This document shows, piece by piece, positions 43,635-53,422 of a stretch of 64,000 nt of DNA (its first letter is position 1; each line of letters starts with the position of its first letter). Both the position numbers and the translations under genes were made by a program. The stretch comes from Oscillospiraceae bacterium (GTDB lineage: Bacteria; Bacillota; Clostridia; Oscillospirales; Oscillospiraceae): positions 1-64,000 of the forward strand of contig JAFWVV010000026.1 in the NCBI GenBank assembly GCA_017518225.1, read 5' to 3'. The notes under the pieces were generated by a model. The model saw nothing but the letters and a program-made list of their open reading frames with translations, was not told the DNA's origin and did not search any database.

Positions 43635-44898
43635 TCACGTTCTAAAAGTTTTGAAAAACAGCCGATTGCTGCTGGTGCTGTTCTCTCTGCTGACAGCACT
43701 TGTAATGTGGGTTTATGTGGCCTCACAGGATGTGGAGGAGTTTAAGCAGACCTTCCCCGGCGTTCGCGTAGAGCTTGTCGGTACGGAGATCCTGAGAGAT
43801 TCCCGCAATATGGTCATTACAGATCTCGATACCAATTCCGTCACGATTGAGGTGAGCGGCCCGCGGCGTCTTGTGTCGTCGCTCTCGTCTGCGGATTTGG
43901 TTGCGCGCGTAGACGTCAGCAAGCTGACGCAGCCGGCCTACACCTCACAGACCTATACTGTGATTTTTCCGGACGGTATGGACGCCAGTTCCCTGAAAAC
44001 CTCAAACCGTATGCCGTCCACGCTCAGCTTTATGGTCTCGGCTATGTCAAAAAAACAAATCCCGGTGCGCGGCAGTTTTGACGGAAAGGTCATGCAGGGC
44101 TTCAAGGCGGAACAGCCTGTCTATGATCCGGCGACAATTACGGTATACGGGCCGGAGGTCTATTTGAAAAACGTCAAGTATGCATGGGTGACCTTTGGCG
44201 AAAATACGGAGATCGATCAGAGCTTTTCGGCGGAAGTTGTCTTTACACTCATGGACGAAAATGAGGAAGAGTGTTCGACAAAGGAACTGACGTTCTCCGA
44301 TAATACCATCCTGGCAAGCATTCCGATTATGCGCGTGAAAGAAGTGCCGCTGGATGTGAATATCGTGTACGGAGCAGGCGCGACAGAGGAAAACACAAAG
44401 ATCGTAATCGAGCCGAGTTCCATTTTGCTGTCCGGCGATTCGGCGGTTCTGGATCGAATGAACCGAATTGTTCTTGCCACCATTGATACGACCGATTTTT
44501 CCACTTCTTTTACAGACACCTATACGATCCGCTATGAAGATGGTATTGACAATTTGTCCGGTGTCACGGAGGCGAAAGTCACCGTTGAGCTTTTGAATCT
44601 TGTCAGCGATAAATTCATCGTTCGTAATATTTCAACGATCAACGTGACGGAAGGCTATGAAGATAAAATCATCACCGATTCCATTACGGTTACTTTGCGT
44701 GGGCCGGAAGAACAAATGAAGGCGGTCAAAGCTGAAAATATCAGTGCTGTGATCGACCTGCAGGATTCTGTCAATTCTACCGGCACTTATACAGCAACGC
44801 CAAAAATATATGTTGACGGATTTCCCGATGTGGATGTGATTCTGGAGATCCCCGCGGTGACGGTTGAACTGCAAAAGGAAGAGGAGACTACGCCGTGA
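43621..44898 (+). CDS. cdaR: CdaA regulator CdaR (YbbR-domain protein)
   Basis: A 425-residue membrane-anchored protein. One N-terminal helix (LLLVLFSLLTALVMWVYVAS) is followed by extracytoplasmic YbbR repeats of about 80 residues, each beginning with a pattern like VELVGTEI or VPLDVNIVYG. It modulates CdaA activity in Firmicutes. The overlap with cdaA supports complex formation. Confidence 0.9.
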   Translation: MNKNNHVLKVLKNSRLLLVLFSLLTALVMWVYVASQDVEEFKQTFPGVRVELVGTEILRDSRNMVITDLDTNSVTIEVSGPRRLVSSLSSADLVARVDVSKLTQPAYTSQTYTVIFPDGMDASSLKTSNRMPSTLSFMVSAMSKKQIPVRGSFDGKVMQGFKAEQPVYDPATITVYGPEVYLKNVKYAWVTFGENTEIDQSFSAEVVFTLMDENEEECSTKELTFSDNTILASIPIMRVKEVPLDVNIVYGAGATEENTKIVIEPSSILLSGDSAVLDRMNRIVLATIDTTDFSTSFTDTYTIRYEDGIDNLSGVTEAKVTVELLNLVSDKFIVRNISTINVTEGYEDKIITDSITVTLRGPEEQMKAVKAENISAVIDLQDSVNSTGTYTATPKIYVDGFPDVDVILEIPAVTVELQKEEETTP

Positions 44899-45302
44899 CA
44901 CAGGAGGCTGTTGTGACAAAGCTGCTGCCGGACGGCATGGCCGAGGTGGCCGTTCGCAGAACGACAGCCTGCGGAGGCAACTGCGGCAGCTGCGAGAGCT
45001 GTGTGTTTGAAAGAGAACTGAAAATAGCGGCGAAAAACAGCATTGACGCTCAACCGGGGCAAAAGGTGCTGCTCAAAAGCAAAAGCGCGATCATTTTTGG
45101 CGCCGCTCTGCGCGTTTACGTGCTGCCAATGCTGTTCTTTCTGGCGGGATACCTGTTTGCAGCGCTTGTCGGCCTTGGCGAGACCGGCTGTATTGCGGTC
45201 AGTTTTATCTTTTTACTTGCGGCTGGAGCATACCTTGTTTTTTCCCAACGAAGGAAAAAGCAAAAAAACGAAATCAACTTTGAAATTATCTCATTTCTTT
45301 AA
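44895..45302 (+). CDS. RseC/MucC-family membrane protein
   Basis: A 135-residue protein starting with GTG that overlaps the cdaR stop. A cysteine-rich cytosolic N-terminus (CGGNCGSCESC, residues 26-36) is followed by two membrane helices (VYVLPMLFFLAGYLFAALV and IAVSFIFLLAAGAYLVF). RseC relatives are linked to Rnf-type electron transport and SoxR reduction. Rnf genes are absent from this window. Position with cdaA-cdaR is unusual. Confidence 0.8.
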   Translation: MTQEAVVTKLLPDGMAEVAVRRTTACGGNCGSCESCVFERELKIAAKNSIDAQPGQKVLLKSKSAIIFGAALRVYVLPMLFFLAGYLFAALVGLGETGCIAVSFIFLLAAGAYLVFSQRRKKQKNEINFEIISFL

Positions 45303-45317
45303 CGAGCGGAGGTCGCT

Positions 45318-46196
45318 ATGATCAAGAGTATGACAGGCTATGGCAGCGCCAAGTCTGTGATTGACGGAATGGAAATCAGCATAGAGCTGAAAAGCGTTAA
45401 CAATCGTTTTTTGGACTGCTCTGTGCGGATGCCACGCAGCCTGCTTTTTGCAGAGGATCGGGTAAAGGCAGTGGTACAGGAGCATATCAGCCGCGGAAAG
45501 GTGGACGTCTTCGTCAATGTCGGCACGTCGCAGGACGAGGGCGTGATTGTCAAGGTCAACGAGCTGCTGCTGCGCTCCTATGTGGAGGCTGTCCGACATA
45601 TCGCCGAAGAGTATCAGCTTCCGCAGGAGTTGAGCGCCATCAGTCTCAGCCGCTATCCTGACGTGCTTTCCGTAGAGAAGAAAGAATTGCAGCAGGAGCC
45701 GATGGCGGAGGCAATCCGTGAGCTGGCCGAGCGCGCGCTGCAGGATTTTGACAGCATGCGGCTGCGCGAGGGACAAAAGCTCAGTGAAGACGTGCTGATG
45801 CGTCTTGAGAAGATTGAATCGCTGGTGAGTGAGGTCGAGAGGCAAGCGCCGAATACGCTCATGGAATATCGCAAGCGCCTGGAGGACAAGCTGCATGAGG
45901 TGCTGGGAGCCAGCGGGATTGAGGAGAGCAGAATTCTGACGGAAGCCGCGATTTTTGCCGACCGTATCGCTGTGGACGAAGAAACCGTTCGCCTGCGCAG
46001 TCATATCTCTCAGCTTCGCGCGATGATCGACGGCGGCTCTCCCATTGGGCGCAAAATTGATTTTCTCGTGCAGGAATTCAACCGGGAGGCCAACACCATC
46101 GGCTCCAAGTGCCAAAACAAAGAAATTGCCTACTGCGTGGTTGAGATCAAGGCGGAAATTGAAAAAATCCGCGAGCAAATCCAGAATATTGAATAG
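45318..46196 (+). CDS. yloC: YicC/YloC-family endoribonuclease
   Basis: A 292-residue protein with the YicC N-terminal MIKSMTGYGSA and the C-terminal DUF1732 segment (HISQLRAMIDGGSPIGRKIDFLVQEFNREANTIGSK). E. coli YicC is an endoribonuclease. It starts the conserved Firmicute cluster yloC-remA-gmk-rpoZ-priA. ATG 45318 follows GGAGGTCG. Confidence 0.92.
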   Translation: MIKSMTGYGSAKSVIDGMEISIELKSVNNRFLDCSVRMPRSLLFAEDRVKAVVQEHISRGKVDVFVNVGTSQDEGVIVKVNELLLRSYVEAVRHIAEEYQLPQELSAISLSRYPDVLSVEKKELQQEPMAEAIRELAERALQDFDSMRLREGQKLSEDVLMRLEKIESLVSEVERQAPNTLMEYRKRLEDKLHEVLGASGIEESRILTEAAIFADRIAVDEETVRLRSHISQLRAMIDGGSPIGRKIDFLVQEFNREANTIGSKCQNKEIAYCVVEIKAEIEKIREQIQNIE

Positions 46197-46205
46197 GCGG
46201 CGCGT

Positions 46206-46469
46206 ATGAAACTCATTAATATCGGTTTTGGAAACCTGATCTCTGCAGAGCGAATGATTGCGGTCGTCAGCCCGGAGTCTGCGCCGATCAAGCGGATGAT
46301 TCAGGATGTCAAGGAGCGCGGAATGCTGATTGATGCAAGCTTTGGCCGCAGTACGCGATCGGTTATTGTGATGGACAGCGGCAATGTCGTCCTGTCATCC
46401 CTTTCCCCGGAGCTTCTGGCGCAGCGCATTTCCGAAAAAACGGAAGAGGAGAGCGAAGAGCATGCGTGA
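46206..46469 (+). CDS. remA: RemA-like DNA-binding regulator (DUF370)
   Basis: An 87-residue protein of the RemA/DUF370 family with [30 protein letters not shown] and [20 protein letters not shown]. In Bacillus RemA forms rings and activates biofilm matrix and osmoprotection genes. The fixed position between yloC and gmk confirms identity. Its end overlaps gmk by eight bases. Confidence 0.93.
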   Translation: MKLINIGFGNLISAERMIAVVSPESAPIKRMIQDVKERGMLIDASFGRSTRSVIVMDSGNVVLSSLSPELLAQRISEKTEEESEEHA

Positions 46470-47061
46470 ACAGGGAAAACTGTTTGTTATCTCCGGGCCA
46501 TCCGGCGCCGGAAAGAGCACCGTGGTATTCAAAGCGATGGAGGGCAGGGAAGACCTCTGCTTTTCGACCTCTGCTACGACGAGAAAGCCCCGTCCCGGCG
46601 AACAGGACGGACGGGAGTATTTCTTTGTTGACCGCGAGCGCTTTGTTGAAATGATTGCCGGAGATGAGCTTTTGGAGCACGCGGTCTATGTGAACAACTA
46701 TTACGGTACGCCGAGAAAGTATGTAGAGGAGCAGTTGGCGCAAGGCGTCAACGTACTGCTTGATATAGAAGTGCAGGGAGCGCGTCAGGTGGCTGAAAAG
46801 TGCCCGGACGCGACAAAAATCTTCGTAATTCCGCCTTCGCTGAGGGAACTGGAGCGCCGACTGGTCAACCGGGGAACGGACACGGCGGAAGCGATCGCGG
46901 CTCGTCTGGAGCGCGCAAGACAAGAATATCAAGAGGCAGACTTTTACGATTACATCATTGTAAATGATTCGCTCGAGCAAGCAGCTGCGGAGCTGTCGGC
47001 CATTATTCTGGCGCAGCACTGCCGTGCGGCAGATCGCGCCGATTACCTGAGAGCACTTTGA
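46462..47061 (+). CDS. gmk: Guanylate kinase
   Basis: A 199-residue kinase converting GMP to GDP. Walker A is [15 protein letters not shown]-binding residues are in [22 protein letters not shown], and the LID region is [25 protein letters not shown] 46462 is chosen by alignment to the family N-terminus; a longer in-frame extension to 46384 overlaps remA and lacks support. RBS GAAGAG is modest, and coupling to remA is likely. Confidence 0.95.
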   Translation: MREQGKLFVISGPSGAGKSTVVFKAMEGREDLCFSTSATTRKPRPGEQDGREYFFVDRERFVEMIAGDELLEHAVYVNNYYGTPRKYVEEQLAQGVNVLLDIEVQGARQVAEKCPDATKIFVIPPSLRELERRLVNRGTDTAEAIAARLERARQEYQEADFYDYIIVNDSLEQAAAELSAIILAQHCRAADRADYLRAL

Positions 47062-47125
47062 GTGGTTTATAATATTTTTTATAAAAATATGCCGTATCTT
47101 TACGGCAGAATGGAGACGAACGATT
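47062..47125 (+). promoter_or_regulatory. Hairpin-rich leader of rpoZ
   Basis: After the gmk stop there is a -10-like TATAAT (47068-47073, no clear -35), a near-palindromic A+T block (about 47072-47090) and a perfect six-bp hairpin GCCGTA/TACGGC (47091-47106). It may be a promoter with a structured leader or an RNA processing site within the operon. Confidence 0.35.
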
Positions 47126-47314
47126 ATGATGCTTTATCCCCCCGTCGCCGACCTCGTCGGCAAAGTTGGCAGCCGCTATCAGCTGGTAAACCTTGTTGCC
47201 CGCCGCGCGCGTGCAATCTCTGCGGAGTCGGAAGAAAAGGCGATGCCGCTGGAGCGTAAGCCTGTTTCCTCCGCCATTGACGAGGTCTATACCGGCAAGC
47301 TGTCCATCCGCTAA
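47126..47314 (+). CDS. rpoZ: RNA polymerase omega subunit
   Basis: A 62-residue omega subunit. It begins MLYPPVADLVGKVGSRYQLVNLVARRAR, matching the omega motif around SRYxLV-AAKRAR, and ends GKLSIR. Short omega proteins are usual in Firmicutes. Two ATGs (47126 and 47129) lie behind GGAGACGA. Confidence 0.9.
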   Translation: MMLYPPVADLVGKVGSRYQLVNLVARRARAISAESEEKAMPLERKPVSSAIDEVYTGKLSIR

Positions 47315-47337
47315 GCCCGGCTCAGGCGGTGACAACG

Positions 47338-49584
47338 ATGATTGCAAAAATCGCGGTTTCCGCCGCGCCATATTGGATCGACAAGCCCTATGATTATCTG
47401 ATCCCCGAGCGGCTGCAGGATGCGGCCCGCCCGGGGATGCGGGTCATGGTTCCCTTTGCAAGGGGGAATCGCCTGTGTGAAGGGATTATTCTGTCAGTGG
47501 TTGAGGACAACGGCGCGCAACTGCAAAAGTTGAAAGCGGTGGAAAGGCTTCTGGACGACGCAGCATTGCTGACGGAAGATCAGATCAAGCTGGCGCTGTT
47601 TTTGCGGGATCGTTTTTTCTGCACGCTTTATGAGGCTGTCAAGGCGATTCTCCCGGCAGGCTTGTGGTTTGACCAGCAGGGAAAACGCCGCGCCAAAGAC
47701 AAGAGCCTGTCCATGCTTCGGCTGGCTGTTTCGCAGGAGGAGGCGACGGATGCGCTTCATGCGAAGAGTCGTCGTGCGCCGCAGCAGGCGCAGATCTTGG
47801 AACTGCTTTGCAGTTTTGAGGCCTTGCCGCTGCCGGACGTGCTTCGGCATACGGGCGCAGGGCGCACGGTCGTACAAGCTCTGGAAAAACAGGGCCTTGT
47901 TGAGCGATACGAGCGAGAGGTTTTTCGCCGTCCGGAGCTGTTTTCCGGTGATATTCAGCCGCTGCCGGTTCTCAATGCGGCTCAGCAAAGGGTGTATGAA
48001 GGCATACGCGCCCTTTCGGATCAAAACAAAGCTTCGGCTGCGCTGCTTTTTGGCGTGACCGGCAGCGGTAAAACCAGCGTATATGTCCATTTGATCCGCA
48101 CACAACTGGAGAAAGGACGCTCCTCCATCCTGCTTGTGCCGGAAATTGCCTTGACCCCGCAAATGCTGCAGACTTTTTCCTCGTATTTTGGGGACGAGAT
48201 AGCCGTGCTGCACTCAAGCCTCTCGATCGGAGAGCGTTATGACGAGTGGAAACGGATTCGCAGCGGGAATGCGCGCGTCGTTATCGGCACACGCAGCGCT
48301 GTTTTTGCTCCTGTGCGGGATTTAGGCCTTGTTATCATCGACGAGGAGCAGGACGACAGCTATAAATCCGAAAATTCGCCGAGATATCACACCAGGGATG
48401 TGGCAAAATATCTCTGCGTGCAGGCTGACTGCCTGCTTCTGCTTGGCTCTGCAACGCCGGATGTCGTCAGTCGCTATTATGCGCAGATCGGACGCTATTC
48501 CTATTTCGTCCTCCCCGAACGCTATAACGACATGATGCTGCCCGACGTGAGGATCGTTGATATGAAGCGAGAGCTTCGGCGTGGAAATACCGGCGATATC
48601 AGCGTACCTTTGCAGGAGGAGATCGCCTGCAATATTGAAAAAGGCGAGCAGAGCATCCTGTTTTTGAATCGCCGCGGCGCACACAAGCTGATTAGCTGCG
48701 GCAGCTGCGGATACACCTATAAATGTCCGCGCTGCAGTGTTTCTTTGACCTATCACAGCAGCAATCGTCGCTTGATTTGCCATTATTGCGGCTATTCTCA
48801 GTGGGTGGATCCCAAGTGCCCCGATTGCGGCGGCGAGCTGAGACGTCTCGGAAGCGGAACACAACATGTCGTAGAACAGCTTCAGGAGCTTTTTCCGGGG
48901 GTGGAGGTGCTGCGGGTAGATGCAGATACGGTCGCACCGGTAGGCTCGCATAAGCAGCTTTTCGACCGGTTTCGAGAGGATAAGATCCCTTTGATGGTCG
49001 GTACGCAGATGGTGACAAAAGGCTTGAATTTTGAAAACGTCACACTTGTTGGCGTTCTCAATGCCGATCAAAGCCTCTATGCCGGTGATTACCGTGCAGG
49101 AGAGCGCAGCTTTTCTCTGATGACACAGGTCATCGGACGAAGCGGCCGTGGTCAGAAACCGGGACGCGCGATCATACAGACTTTTACGCCCGATAACCAA
49201 ATCATTTGTCAGGCTGCCGCGCAGGATTACGAGGCCTTTTATGCAGGAGAGCTGGAGCTGCGGCGTCTGCAAAACGCGCCGCCCTTTTCACAGTTGTTTT
49301 CCATCAGCTGCTCCGGCCTTTCGGAGGAACTGGTACGGCAGACCGCTCGCTACATTGCCGATTGGCTGCACAATGCGATCGAGAGTCTGCGCGGCGTCAG
49401 CATTATGGGCCCGGCGCCTTTATCGGTCGTCAAGGTCAACAACCGTTATCGTTACCGCGTCAATATCGCCTGTCTGGATGCAGTGCCGATGCGGCGGATG
49501 ATTGCGCAGATCGTCATTGCCTGCAGCGTAGATAAACGATTTCGCGGCGTGTCGGTCTTTGCCGACAATGACCCCACAGAATGA
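47338..49584 (+). CDS. priA: Primosomal protein N' (replication restart helicase PriA)
   Basis: A 748-residue 3'-5' helicase. Walker A is LLFGVTGSGKTSVYVHLI, Walker B region DEEQDDSY and the zinc-binding domain is CGSCGYTYKCPRC...CHYCGYS...CPDCGGEL, within the helicase core, with HVVEQLQELFPG and GTQMVTKGLNFENV after it. An N-terminal 3'-DNA-binding domain (VSAAPYWIDKPYDYLIP) is present. ATG 47338 is preferred over GTG 47329. The coaBC gene, often between rpoZ and priA in Firmicutes, is missing. Confidence 0.95.
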   Translation: MIAKIAVSAAPYWIDKPYDYLIPERLQDAARPGMRVMVPFARGNRLCEGIILSVVEDNGAQLQKLKAVERLLDDAALLTEDQIKLALFLRDRFFCTLYEAVKAILPAGLWFDQQGKRRAKDKSLSMLRLAVSQEEATDALHAKSRRAPQQAQILELLCSFEALPLPDVLRHTGAGRTVVQALEKQGLVERYEREVFRRPELFSGDIQPLPVLNAAQQRVYEGIRALSDQNKASAALLFGVTGSGKTSVYVHLIRTQLEKGRSSILLVPEIALTPQMLQTFSSYFGDEIAVLHSSLSIGERYDEWKRIRSGNARVVIGTRSAVFAPVRDLGLVIIDEEQDDSYKSENSPRYHTRDVAKYLCVQADCLLLLGSATPDVVSRYYAQIGRYSYFVLPERYNDMMLPDVRIVDMKRELRRGNTGDISVPLQEEIACNIEKGEQSILFLNRRGAHKLISCGSCGYTYKCPRCSVSLTYHSSNRRLICHYCGYSQWVDPKCPDCGGELRRLGSGTQHVVEQLQELFPGVEVLRVDADTVAPVGSHKQLFDRFREDKIPLMVGTQMVTKGLNFENVTLVGVLNADQSLYAGDYRAGERSFSLMTQVIGRSGRGQKPGRAIIQTFTPDNQIICQAAAQDYEAFYAGELELRRLQNAPPFSQLFSISCSGLSEELVRQTARYIADWLHNAIESLRGVSIMGPAPLSVVKVNNRYRYRVNIACLDAVPMRRMIAQIVIACSVDKRFRGVSVFADNDPTE

Positions 49585-49620
49585 TATGACGCCGTCAGTT
49601 GTCGGCAGATTGGAGAAAAA

Positions 49621-50118
49621 ATGGCAACCAGACATATCCTTACCAAAGAAGACCCGGCTCTTTATAAAAAATGCCGTCCGGTAACGTCCTTTGACGCTCG
49701 CTTGCATCAACTGCTTGACGATATGGCGGAAACTCTGGCGCAGTCAAACGGCGTGGGCTTGGCTGCACCGCAGGTCGGTGTGCTTCGTCGCGCTGTGTTG
49801 GTATTGGAGACGAATGTGGCGGAAGACGAGGATGAGATTCTCCTGGAGCTGATCAATCCGATGATTCTAGAAAGCTCCGGTGAACAAAAGGGCGCGGAGG
49901 GCTGCCTGAGCGTCCCGGGGGAGTACGGCATTGTGTGCAGACCGGAGACCGTCAAGGTACGCGCCCAGGATCGCAACGGTCAATGGTTTGAATACGAGGG
50001 AACCGGCTTAACGGCGCGCTGCTTTTGCCATGAACTGGATCATCTGGAGGGGCGCGTGTTTACCGAGCTGTGTGAACGAATGCTGACGGAGGAAGAACTC
50101 GCCAACGGGGCGTTTTGA
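49621..50118 (+). CDS. def: Peptide deformylase
   Basis: A 165-residue metal hydrolase that removes N-formyl groups. Motif 1 is GVGLAAPQVG, motif 2 EGCLSVPGEYG and motif 3 CHELDHLEG, the HExxH metal site. RBS GGAGAAA precedes the ATG. The fmt gene begins 11 bases later, the usual def-fmt pairing. Confidence 0.96.
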   Translation: MATRHILTKEDPALYKKCRPVTSFDARLHQLLDDMAETLAQSNGVGLAAPQVGVLRRAVLVLETNVAEDEDEILLELINPMILESSGEQKGAEGCLSVPGEYGIVCRPETVKVRAQDRNGQWFEYEGTGLTARCFCHELDHLEGRVFTELCERMLTEEELANGAF

Positions 50119-50129
50119 TGGGAGCTGCG

Positions 50130-51053
50130 ATGCGTATTGTGTTTATGGGAACGCCGGATTTCGCCGAAGCGTCTTTACAAAAACTGATTGACGAGCGTTT
50201 TTCCGTGATCGGCGTATTTACACAGCCGGACAAGCCGCGTGGACGGGGGATGTCCATGAGCTTTTCACCCGTGAAAACGCTGGCGCTGGCCCATCAGATT
50301 CCTGTCTATCAGCCGGAAACCTTGAGAGACGGTAAAGCCTTGGAAAAGCTCAAGGAGTGGAATCCCGATATTCTCGTTGTTGTCGCTTACGGGAGGATTT
50401 TGCCGGATGAGCTTTTATCGCTGCCGCGCTTTGGCGCAATCAACGTCCATGCTTCGCTTTTGCCGAAATACCGCGGCGCAGCGCCGATCCAGTGGGCGGT
50501 TTTGAACGGCGATCCGGTGACCGGCGTTAGCATCATGTATCTGGCGCATGAGATGGACAGCGGTGACGTGATTAAGACCAGCGAGACGGAGATCGGTGAA
50601 AAGGAGACCTCAGGCGAGCTTTTTGAACGACTGAAGCACATGGGCGCGCAGGCCCTGGTTGACAGTCTGCGTGAAATTGAAGCGGGCACAGCGCAGCGAT
50701 ATCCGCAGGACGGGGCGAAGGCAAGCTATGTGTCTATGCTGGACAAATCCATGGCGCCCATCGACTGGACAAAACCGGCTAAGCTGGTTCTCAAGCAGAT
50801 TTTCGGGCTTCAGCCTTGGCCGGTCGCAACGATGACGCTGGGCGGAACGACGCTTCGGGTTTTTGACGCAGATTTATGCGAAAAACACACGAACCGCACG
50901 CCCGGTACGGTACTCGCTGCCGACACAAGCGGGATTGAAATTGCCTGCGGCAACGGAGAAGTTATCCGCGTGACGCAGCTGCAAGCGCCGGGTAAAAAAC
51001 GAATGTCCGCAGCAGACTATCTGCGTGGTCATCCGATCGACGGAGTGAAATAA
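50130..51053 (+). CDS. fmt: Methionyl-tRNA formyltransferase
   Basis: A 307-residue enzyme that formylates initiator Met-tRNA using 10-formyl-THF. N-terminal MRIVFMGTPDFAEASL, INVHASLLPKYRGAAPIQWA with the SLLP motif, and a C-terminal domain with FGLQPWPVATM. ATG 50130 has GGAG at five bases; upstream ATGs (50115/50118) overlap the def stop. Rsm B follows directly. Confidence 0.95.
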   Translation: MRIVFMGTPDFAEASLQKLIDERFSVIGVFTQPDKPRGRGMSMSFSPVKTLALAHQIPVYQPETLRDGKALEKLKEWNPDILVVVAYGRILPDELLSLPRFGAINVHASLLPKYRGAAPIQWAVLNGDPVTGVSIMYLAHEMDSGDVIKTSETEIGEKETSGELFERLKHMGAQALVDSLREIEAGTAQRYPQDGAKASYVSMLDKSMAPIDWTKPAKLVLKQIFGLQPWPVATMTLGGTTLRVFDADLCEKHTNRTPGTVLAADTSGIEIACGNGEVIRVTQLQAPGKKRMSAADYLRGHPIDGVK

Positions 51054-52367
51054 ATGATGGATCCAAGAAGCGCGGCCTTTGCGGTCATACAGCGCTGCCG
51101 AAAGGATGGCGCATGGTCCAGCCTTGTTTTGGATAAAATGCTTGAAAGCTGTCAGCTGGATGCGCGCGATGCCGCACTTGCTGTGCGTCTTAGCATGGAA
51201 ACGCTGCAAAATAGCCGTTATTTGGATTTTTATATCGACTACTATTGCAATTCGAGAAAACTCGAGCCGCGTGTGCGTGATGTACTTCGTCTTGGCGCCT
51301 GCCAGATCCTGCTGATGGAAAAGATTCCCGGCAGGGCGGCAATCCACGAGACGGTGGAGTTGTGCAAAAAGAACGGGCTTTCGCACGCATCGGGTCTTGT
51401 CAATGCCGTTTTACGGCGGATCGAGGAAAATCGTCATGCGCTCCCGGAAATCCCGGGGCGCGGGACGTCGGCCTATCTGGCTGTTAGATTCAGTCAACAG
51501 GATTGGCTGGCAGAGCGCCTGGTATCCCAGCGAGGCTATAATTTTGCCGAAGCTTTTTTTGCCGCCTCGCAGTTACCTGCGGCGACCGATCTTCAGATCA
51601 ATACGCTGAAAACGACTTGCGAGCATTTTTACAGACGCCTGGACGCGCAAGGCATTGCCTATGAGGTGGCGTCCTATCCTGCGGGCTGTGTGACGATCCG
51701 AGGCGGGCGCATTGACGATCTTCCCGGCTATGCAGAAGGCGAATTCTACGTACAGGATCGTGCCGCTGCGATGGCGGTGGAGCTTTCCGAAGTAAAGCGC
51801 GGGATGCGTGTGCTGGACGCCTGCGCCGCCCCGGGCGGAAAGAGCTTTGCCGCAGCAATACGTATGCAGTGCGAGGGGCGTATCATCGCCTGTGATGTCC
51901 ACGAAAAAAAGCTGCGAAGGATCGCGAGCGGCGCGTCACGACTGGGAATCTCGTGTGTTGAGACACGCCATGCAGATGCATCGGCATTTGAACCGGCCTG
52001 GCAGGACGCTTTTGATCTTGTGATCGCCGATATGCCTTGCTCGGGCTTCGGTGTCATGAGAAAGAAGCCGGAGATTCGGCAAAAAAACGAGGAAGCGTGC
52101 AGATCGCTTCCGCTTATTCAGAAAAAAATTCTGGATAACCTGTCCCGCTATGTTTGCGTTGGCGGAACGCTCCTTGTGGCGACCTGTACGGTGCTACGGG
52201 AGGAAAATGAAGCGCAGATCGAGCAGTTTCTGTCGGAGCATCCTGCATATACGGCGGTGGATTTTCGTGTGGGAGATCGCTGTTCTGAAAACGGCTGCTA
52301 TACTTTTTGGCCACACGTTGATGGAACGGACGGCTTTTTTGCCGCAAAGCTGAAACGAATCAAATGA
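51054..52367 (+). CDS. rsmB: 16S rRNA m5C967 methyltransferase RsmB
   Basis: A 437-residue protein. The N-terminal NusB-like RNA-binding domain (residues 1-140) precedes the SAM methyltransferase with LDACAAPGGKSFAAA, ADMPCSGFGVMRKKPEI (catalytic cysteine) and TCTVLREENEAQI; the last normally has the TCS second cysteine, here TCT, still with the cysteine. It starts immediately after the fmt stop and overlaps rlmN by four bases. Confidence 0.94.
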   Translation: MMDPRSAAFAVIQRCRKDGAWSSLVLDKMLESCQLDARDAALAVRLSMETLQNSRYLDFYIDYYCNSRKLEPRVRDVLRLGACQILLMEKIPGRAAIHETVELCKKNGLSHASGLVNAVLRRIEENRHALPEIPGRGTSAYLAVRFSQQDWLAERLVSQRGYNFAEAFFAASQLPAATDLQINTLKTTCEHFYRRLDAQGIAYEVASYPAGCVTIRGGRIDDLPGYAEGEFYVQDRAAAMAVELSEVKRGMRVLDACAAPGGKSFAAAIRMQCEGRIIACDVHEKKLRRIASGASRLGISCVETRHADASAFEPAWQDAFDLVIADMPCSGFGVMRKKPEIRQKNEEACRSLPLIQKKILDNLSRYVCVGGTLLVATCTVLREENEAQIEQFLSEHPAYTAVDFRVGDRCSENGCYTFWPHVDGTDGFFAAKLKRIK

Positions 52368-53422
52368 TGAAAAGAGATATTGTTTCCATGCTTCCGGAGG
52401 AGCTGGAGGCGGATTTTGTACAATTGAATGCGCCGAAATACCGCGTGATGCAGGTATTTCGCTGGCTTGGACGCGGCGTTCGTGATTTTAACGAAATGAG
52501 CGATCTGCCCAAGCCGTTTCGCGATAAGCTGCACGAGAACTATCGGATTTACAGACCTCGTGTGCTGAAAAAACAGGTATCTGCAATAGACGGGACGATA
52601 AAATATCTCTGGGAACTTGCGGATGGACAGGCGGTAGAGACCGTTGTGATGAGTTACCAGCACGGCAATACCGTTTGCATATCCTCCCAGGTTGGCTGTC
52701 GACAGGGATGCGCCTTTTGTGCTTCAACGATTGGCGGGCTTGTTCGCAATCTGGAGCCGTCGGAGATGTTGGATGAGGTGCTTTTTTCACAGTTGGATTC
52801 AGGAAAAACGATCTCCAATATCGTGCTGATGGGGATTGGCGAACCTTTGGATAACTTTGAGCACGTCATGCGTTTTTTATCTCTTGTCAACCATCCGCAG
52901 GGGATGAATATCGGCATGCGGCACATTTCTTTGTCGACCTGTGGATTGACAGAGCGTTTTGATGAGCTGGCTGCACGAGATTTGCAGTTGACGCTCTCTG
53001 TGTCACTGCACGCGCCGGATGATGAGACCCGCTCCCGCCTGATGCCGGCCAACCGCGGTCGCGGCGTCGATCAGTTGATGGAAAGCTGCAAGGCCTATTA
53101 TAAAAAGACCGGGCGCAGGATATCGTTTGAGTATGCCATGATTGATGGCGTCAATGACAGCGAGAGACACGCAAGGCTTCTTGCGGAGAGGGCAAAGGCT
53201 GTAAATGCTCACGTCAATTTAATTCCGCTTAACCATGTGGAAGAGCGTCAATTTCGTCCTTCCACCACCGGACATATGAAAGCATTTATCCATATTTTAG
53301 AGGACAAAGGCGTCAACGTCACGGTTCGCCGTCGCCTTGGCAGCGATGTAGACGCCTCCTGCGGACAACTGCGAAGGAAAAACCAGAATCAGATTGTATG
53401 TACAGAAGGTGAGAAGCATTGA
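52364..53422 (+). CDS. rlmN: Dual-specificity RNA methyltransferase RlmN (radical SAM)
   Basis: A 352-residue radical SAM enzyme methylating C2 of A2503 in 23S rRNA and A37 of some tRNAs. The cluster motif is CRQGCAFCAST (CxxxCxxC), MGIGEPLDNF is present, and ISLSTCGL with the later SCGQLR cysteine supply the two mechanistic cysteines. An HhH-like N-terminal domain is seen. It overlaps prpC by four bases. Confidence 0.95.
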   Translation: MMKRDIVSMLPEELEADFVQLNAPKYRVMQVFRWLGRGVRDFNEMSDLPKPFRDKLHENYRIYRPRVLKKQVSAIDGTIKYLWELADGQAVETVVMSYQHGNTVCISSQVGCRQGCAFCASTIGGLVRNLEPSEMLDEVLFSQLDSGKTISNIVLMGIGEPLDNFEHVMRFLSLVNHPQGMNIGMRHISLSTCGLTERFDELAARDLQLTLSVSLHAPDDETRSRLMPANRGRGVDQLMESCKAYYKKTGRRISFEYAMIDGVNDSERHARLLAERAKAVNAHVNLIPLNHVEERQFRPSTTGHMKAFIHILEDKGVNVTVRRRLGSDVDASCGQLRRKNQNQIVCTEGEKH

